A DNA stretch of 64,000 nt from Xanthomonas hortorum (GTDB lineage: Bacteria > Pseudomonadota > Gammaproteobacteria > Xanthomonadales > Xanthomonadaceae), in NCBI RefSeq assembly GCF_002940005.1, contig NZ_MDEF01000016.1; one strand, given 5' to 3'. The notes beneath the pieces are model-generated. The model saw nothing but the letters and a program-made list of their open reading frames with translations, was not told the origin of the DNA and searched no databases. Of the stretch, positions 61,407-64,000 are shown piece after piece (the first letter of the stretch is position 1; each line of letters opens with the position of its first letter). The translations under genes and the position numbers were made by a program.

Positions 61407-61958
61407 TTAGAACGCCTCATTCCCCAACCGCACTTCCACGTCCAGCAGCGAGGTCAGTGCCATCATCGCTTCATCGTCGCGGCTGAGGGCGATCCAGCCG
61501 GCGTAGGCGTCGCCGCCGGTGTTCCAGTTCCACAGCGAATAGCCGTGTTCGCGCAGGCGATCGAAGGCCACCGCCATCAGATCGGGCACGCTCAGGCCGT
61601 TGGCGAACTCTTCGTCGTCCAGGTCGCCGCCCCAGGCGATGCGCAAGTTCCAGCGCGCGCTGAGTTCGTCGATGGCGGCAATGAACGAGTCGGTGTCCTT
61701 CCAGTCGACGAAAAAGCCCGAGCGCCAGTCGATCGCGTCCTTCAACGCCCACAGCCAGGCATCGTCGCCTTCGTCTTCGTCCAGGTCGGCCTGCGCCTCG
61801 CGCCAGGCATCGAACTGGGCAAGCGCAGTTTCTTCGTCGCCGGGATTGATCAGCAGCAGCAGATTCCACACCCGCCCTGGATGGTCGTCGACATCGTCTT
61901 CGTCGCCTTCGGGCTGCAGGCCTTCGTCGTCTTCGTAATCGGCACTGTTGTCGGGCAT
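61407..61958 (-). CDS. Acidic conserved hypothetical protein (possibly DUF6630 family)
   Basis: 183 residues. The first 30 are almost all acidic (DYEDDEGLQPEGDEDDVDDH). The rest is ordered: VWNLLLLINPGDEETALAQF, WLWALKDAIDWRSGFFVDWK, DELSARWNLRIAWGGD, LWNWNTGGDAYAGWIALSRD. I associate this with DUF6630 but am not certain. No membrane segment or catalytic motif is seen. Stands alone. Confidence 0.7.
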   Translation of the reverse strand: MPDNSADYEDDEGLQPEGDEDDVDDHPGRVWNLLLLINPGDEETALAQFDAWREAQADLDEDEGDDAWLWALKDAIDWRSGFFVDWKDTDSFIAAIDELSARWNLRIAWGGDLDDEEFANGLSVPDLMAVAFDRLREHGYSLWNWNTGGDAYAGWIALSRDDEAMMALTSLLDVEVRLGNEAF

Positions 61959-62122
61959 GGCGGTCTCGCTCAAGGGTTGCAGGCGTGAAGTGTGAGGCCT
62001 GGCGCCGCGCAAGCAAACCGACCGGCGCGTGCGGATTCATCGGAAGGGGCTGGTCTTCGCGGCGCAGGCCCGTATCCTGTGCGGCCGAAGACGGCCATCC
62101 CGGCCGCCATGACGCCTTTCCC

Positions 62123-62389
62123 ATGAGCGATACCCCTCCCGATCATCTGGCCATCGATGCGCGCAGCCCGTTCCACGATGCCGATGCGCTCAACCGCGGC
62201 ATCGGCGTGCGTTTCAACGGTGTCGAACGTGACAACGTGGAGGAGTATTCGGTCAGCGAAGGCTGGATCAAGGTGCAGGTCGGAAAGGCGCGCGACCGTC
62301 GCGGCAACCCGATGACGATGAAGATCAAGGGTGAGGTGGTGGCCTACTTCCTGGACACCAAGAGCGACGCCAAGCCTGCTGCCGAGTAA
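62123..62389 (+). CDS. DUF3297 family protein
   Basis: 88 residues: PPDHLAIDARSPFHDADALN, GIGVRFNGVERDNVEEYSVS, EGWIKVQVGKARDRRGNPMT, KIKGEVVAYF. This is the DUF3297 family, often annotated as glutathione peroxidase-like by mistake; no redox residue is present. Function unknown. Single gene. Confidence 0.83.
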   Translation: MSDTPPDHLAIDARSPFHDADALNRGIGVRFNGVERDNVEEYSVSEGWIKVQVGKARDRRGNPMTMKIKGEVVAYFLDTKSDAKPAAE

Positions 62390-62459
62390 GAGCGGCTGAC
62401 CAAACTACTTCAGGCCGACTGATCTGCGACTTGGCTGCAGGGCCCTTACCCGCCCACCA

Positions 62460-62691
62460 TCGCGGGACACGCCGCAAGTACGTCCATGTAGGCTCTTACG
62501 AGGCATCCATGCCGCGTAAGGTCCCGCGACAGTGGGAGGGCAAGGACCAGTCAAGATGGTCGGTGTGCATGGTTTTCAATAAAACAGCCGGCAAACTTTC
62601 TAGCGCGGTGCCCTCACCGATTGCGGGACCGTGTGGCGGCATGGATGCCGCCACCGAGCCTACATGGACGTACTTGCGGCGTGTCCCGCGA
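62460..62691. repeat. 232-bp element with 36-bp perfect inverted arms
   Basis: Arms at 62460-62495 and 62656-62691 are exact reverse complements (36 bases; left arm begins TCGCGGGACACGCCGCAAGT). Inside, a second pair GGCATCCATGCC/GGCATGGATGCC extends the symmetry. The loop includes an AT-rich piece with no gene. It could be a MITE or a degenerate insertion element; no transposase and no obvious target duplication were seen. It fills the gap between DUF3297 and the ABC permease gene. Confidence 0.8.
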
Positions 62692-62812
62692 GCGGTGAGG
62701 GCACCGTGCCCTCGACCCCACTCAGCGTTTGATCTGGACGTCCGACGCGTTTGACCTGAACTTCCGACGGCATCAACCAGCATGCGGCCGACAACACCAC
62801 TGCACTCACCAC

Positions 62813-63574
62813 TCACGCCTTGAGCCGATAACCGCTGCGGAAGATCGCCGCCACCACGCCCAGGCACACGACCAGGAACAGAAAGGTCATGCCGGTGCTT
62901 ACCGCGATGTGCACGTCGGCCTTGCCGTAGAAACTCCAGCGGAAGCCGCTGACCAGATAGACCACCGGATTGAACAAGGTGACCTTCTGCCACAGCGGCG
63001 GCAACATGTTGATCGAGTAGAAACTGCCGCCCAGGAAGGTCAGCGGCGTCACCACCATCAGCGGGATCACCTGCAGCTTTTCGAAGCCGTCGGCCCAGAT
63101 GCCGATGATGAAGCCGAACAGGCTGAAGGTCAGCGCGGTGAGCACCAGAAAGCCCAGCATCCACACCGGGTGGGCGATCTCATACGGCACGAACAGCCGC
63201 GCGGTGAGCAGGATCAGCAAGCCCAGCAACACCGACTTGGTCGCCGCCGCGCCCACATAGCCGATCACAATCTCCCACCACGCCACCGGCGCCGACAACA
63301 CCTCGTAGATGGTGCCGGCCCAGCGCGGCATGTAGATGCCGAACGAGGCATTGGAAATGCTCTCGTTGAGCAAGGACAGCATCACCAAGCCGGGAATGAT
63401 GAAGGCGCCGTAGCTGATGCCGTCGATATCGCCCATGCGCGAACCGATCGCCGCGCCGAACACCACAAAATACAGTGAGGTCGACAACACCGGCGAGGCG
63501 ATCGACTGGGTGAGCGTGCGGAATGCGCGCGCCATTTCGAAGCGGTAGATCGCAGCGATTGCATACCGATTCAT
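62813..63574 (-). CDS. ABC-2 type exporter permease (YadH-like)
   Basis: 253 residues with six membrane segments. Head MNRYAIAAIYRFEMARAFRT, ABC-2 motif region SNASFGIYMPRWAGTIYEVL and PLTFLGGSFYSINMLPP near 160-180, as in YadH/NodJ-type permeases of about 255 residues. Substrate unknown. The start overlaps the stop of the ATPase gene (ATGA), so they form one exporter. Confidence 0.88.
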   Translation of the reverse strand: MNRYAIAAIYRFEMARAFRTLTQSIASPVLSTSLYFVVFGAAIGSRMGDIDGISYGAFIIPGLVMLSLLNESISNASFGIYMPRWAGTIYEVLSAPVAWWEIVIGYVGAAATKSVLLGLLILLTARLFVPYEIAHPVWMLGFLVLTALTFSLFGFIIGIWADGFEKLQVIPLMVVTPLTFLGGSFYSINMLPPLWQKVTLFNPVVYLVSGFRWSFYGKADVHIAVSTGMTFLFLVVCLGVVAAIFRSGYRLKA

Positions 63575-64000
63575 ACGCGTACCTCCTGCTGGCGTGCACC
63601 GTGCACCAGGTTGACGAAGATCTCCTCCAGCGAACTCTCGCTGGAATGCAGATCCTTGAAATCGATGCCCTGCTCGTTGAGCCGGCGCAGCAGCCCGCCG
63701 ATGCCGGTCTGCTCGGCCTGGGTGTCGAAGGTGTAGATCAGGCTGTTGCCGTCGGCCGACAGTTCCAATGGCAGATCGCTCAGCGCGACCGGGATGGCCT
63801 GCAGCGGCGCCTGAAGGCTCAGCGTGAGCTGCTTCTTGCCCAGCTTGCGCATCAGCGTGTGCTTGTCTTCCACCAGTACCAGCTCGCCGCGATTGATCAC
63901 CCCGACCCGGTCGGCCATGTCTTCGGCTTCTTCGATGTAATGGGTGGTCAGGATCACCGTGGTGCCCTGCTCGCGCAGCCGCCGCACCATCTGCCACATG
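63571..64000 (-). CDS. ABC transporter ATP-binding protein (YadG-like), C-terminal part only
   Basis: The frame runs off the right edge, so Walker A and the signature are outside the window. Visible: H-loop LTTHYIEEAEDMADRVGVIN, then the C-terminal region with GKKQLTLSLQAPLQAIPVAL and SSESSLEEIFVNLVHGARQQ. This matches the ATPase of two-gene ABC-2 exporters of the YadG type. About 143 residues are seen of roughly 310 expected. Confidence 0.87.
   Translation of the reverse strand, partial: MWQMVRRLREQGTTVILTTHYIEEAEDMADRVGVINRGELVLVEDKHTLMRKLGKKQLTLSLQAPLQAIPVALSDLPLELSADGNSLIYTFDTQAEQTGIGGLLRRLNEQGIDFKDLHSSESSLEEIFVNLVHGARQQEVRV

Overview
The window joins two kinds of DNA. Roughly the first 47 kb is most of an integrative and conjugative element (ICE) of the Tn4371 type. 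The last 17 kb is host chromosome whose gene content (DUF3247, DUF3016 and DUF3297 proteins, a dadA/alr pair facing an Lrp regulator, motA/motB, GGGGATT repeats) points to Xanthomonas or a very close relative. GC is high throughout, and all genus-level statements are inference from protein content.

ICE maintenance and mobilisation module (about 0.3-8.7 kb): DUF736, an XRE regulator, DUF2958, DUF2285 and an AlpA-like HTH protein lead into repA. Three iteron-like repeats and an AT-rich stretch follow repA. Then comes a chain of overlapping genes: parA, a ribbon-helix-helix-like protein, a DUF2840 gene, the TraF peptidase, an unknown ORF and a DUF3363-type relaxase. The integrase expected at the left end lies outside the window.

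Cargo (about 8.7-33 kb): a metabolic island for carbonyl, enone and aldehyde chemistry plus efflux, under at least three local regulators. A MarR gene faces a thioesterase/thiolase/MaoC/aldo-keto reductase/MFS set across one long palindrome; its own transcript carries a drug-type MFS pump, an Old Yellow Enzyme (OYE), an ABM monooxygenase and a DUF2000 protein. A second MarR gene faces a MATE pump and a ketopantoate-reductase-like gene. A TetR gene overlaps a copper-type P1B ATPase with a large in-frame internal deletion, and faces a run of ten genes' worth of redox functions: two alpha/beta hydrolases, two OYEs, two short-chain dehydrogenases, an aldehyde dehydrogenase and two zinc-free MDR reductases. 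Three adjacent genes of this run each carry one single-base frameshift.

Conjugation module (about 33-46.8 kb): a LysR regulator (TraR-like), an entry-exclusion lipoprotein, then traG, a CopG protein, trbBCDEJ, a second exclusion lipoprotein, trbL, trbF, trbG, trbI and a DUF2274 gene. Most are joined by 4-base overlaps, so they probably form one transcript encoding a P-type type IV secretion system. A candidate attR core (TTTTTTGT) lies just past the module, 28 bases from the stop codon of an intact chromosomal gene.

Chromosomal part (47-64 kb): a PQQ-type sugar dehydrogenase lipoprotein, a PAS hybrid histidine kinase, alanine racemase and D-amino-acid dehydrogenase opposite Lrp, methionine sulfoxide reductase B, the MotA/MotB stator, several small conserved proteins, and an ABC-2 exporter whose ATPase gene runs off the right edge. 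Intergenic spaces hold a mosaic repeat in two opposed copies, GGGGATT arrays directly after stop codons, a REP-like hairpin and a 232-bp element with 36-bp inverted arms.
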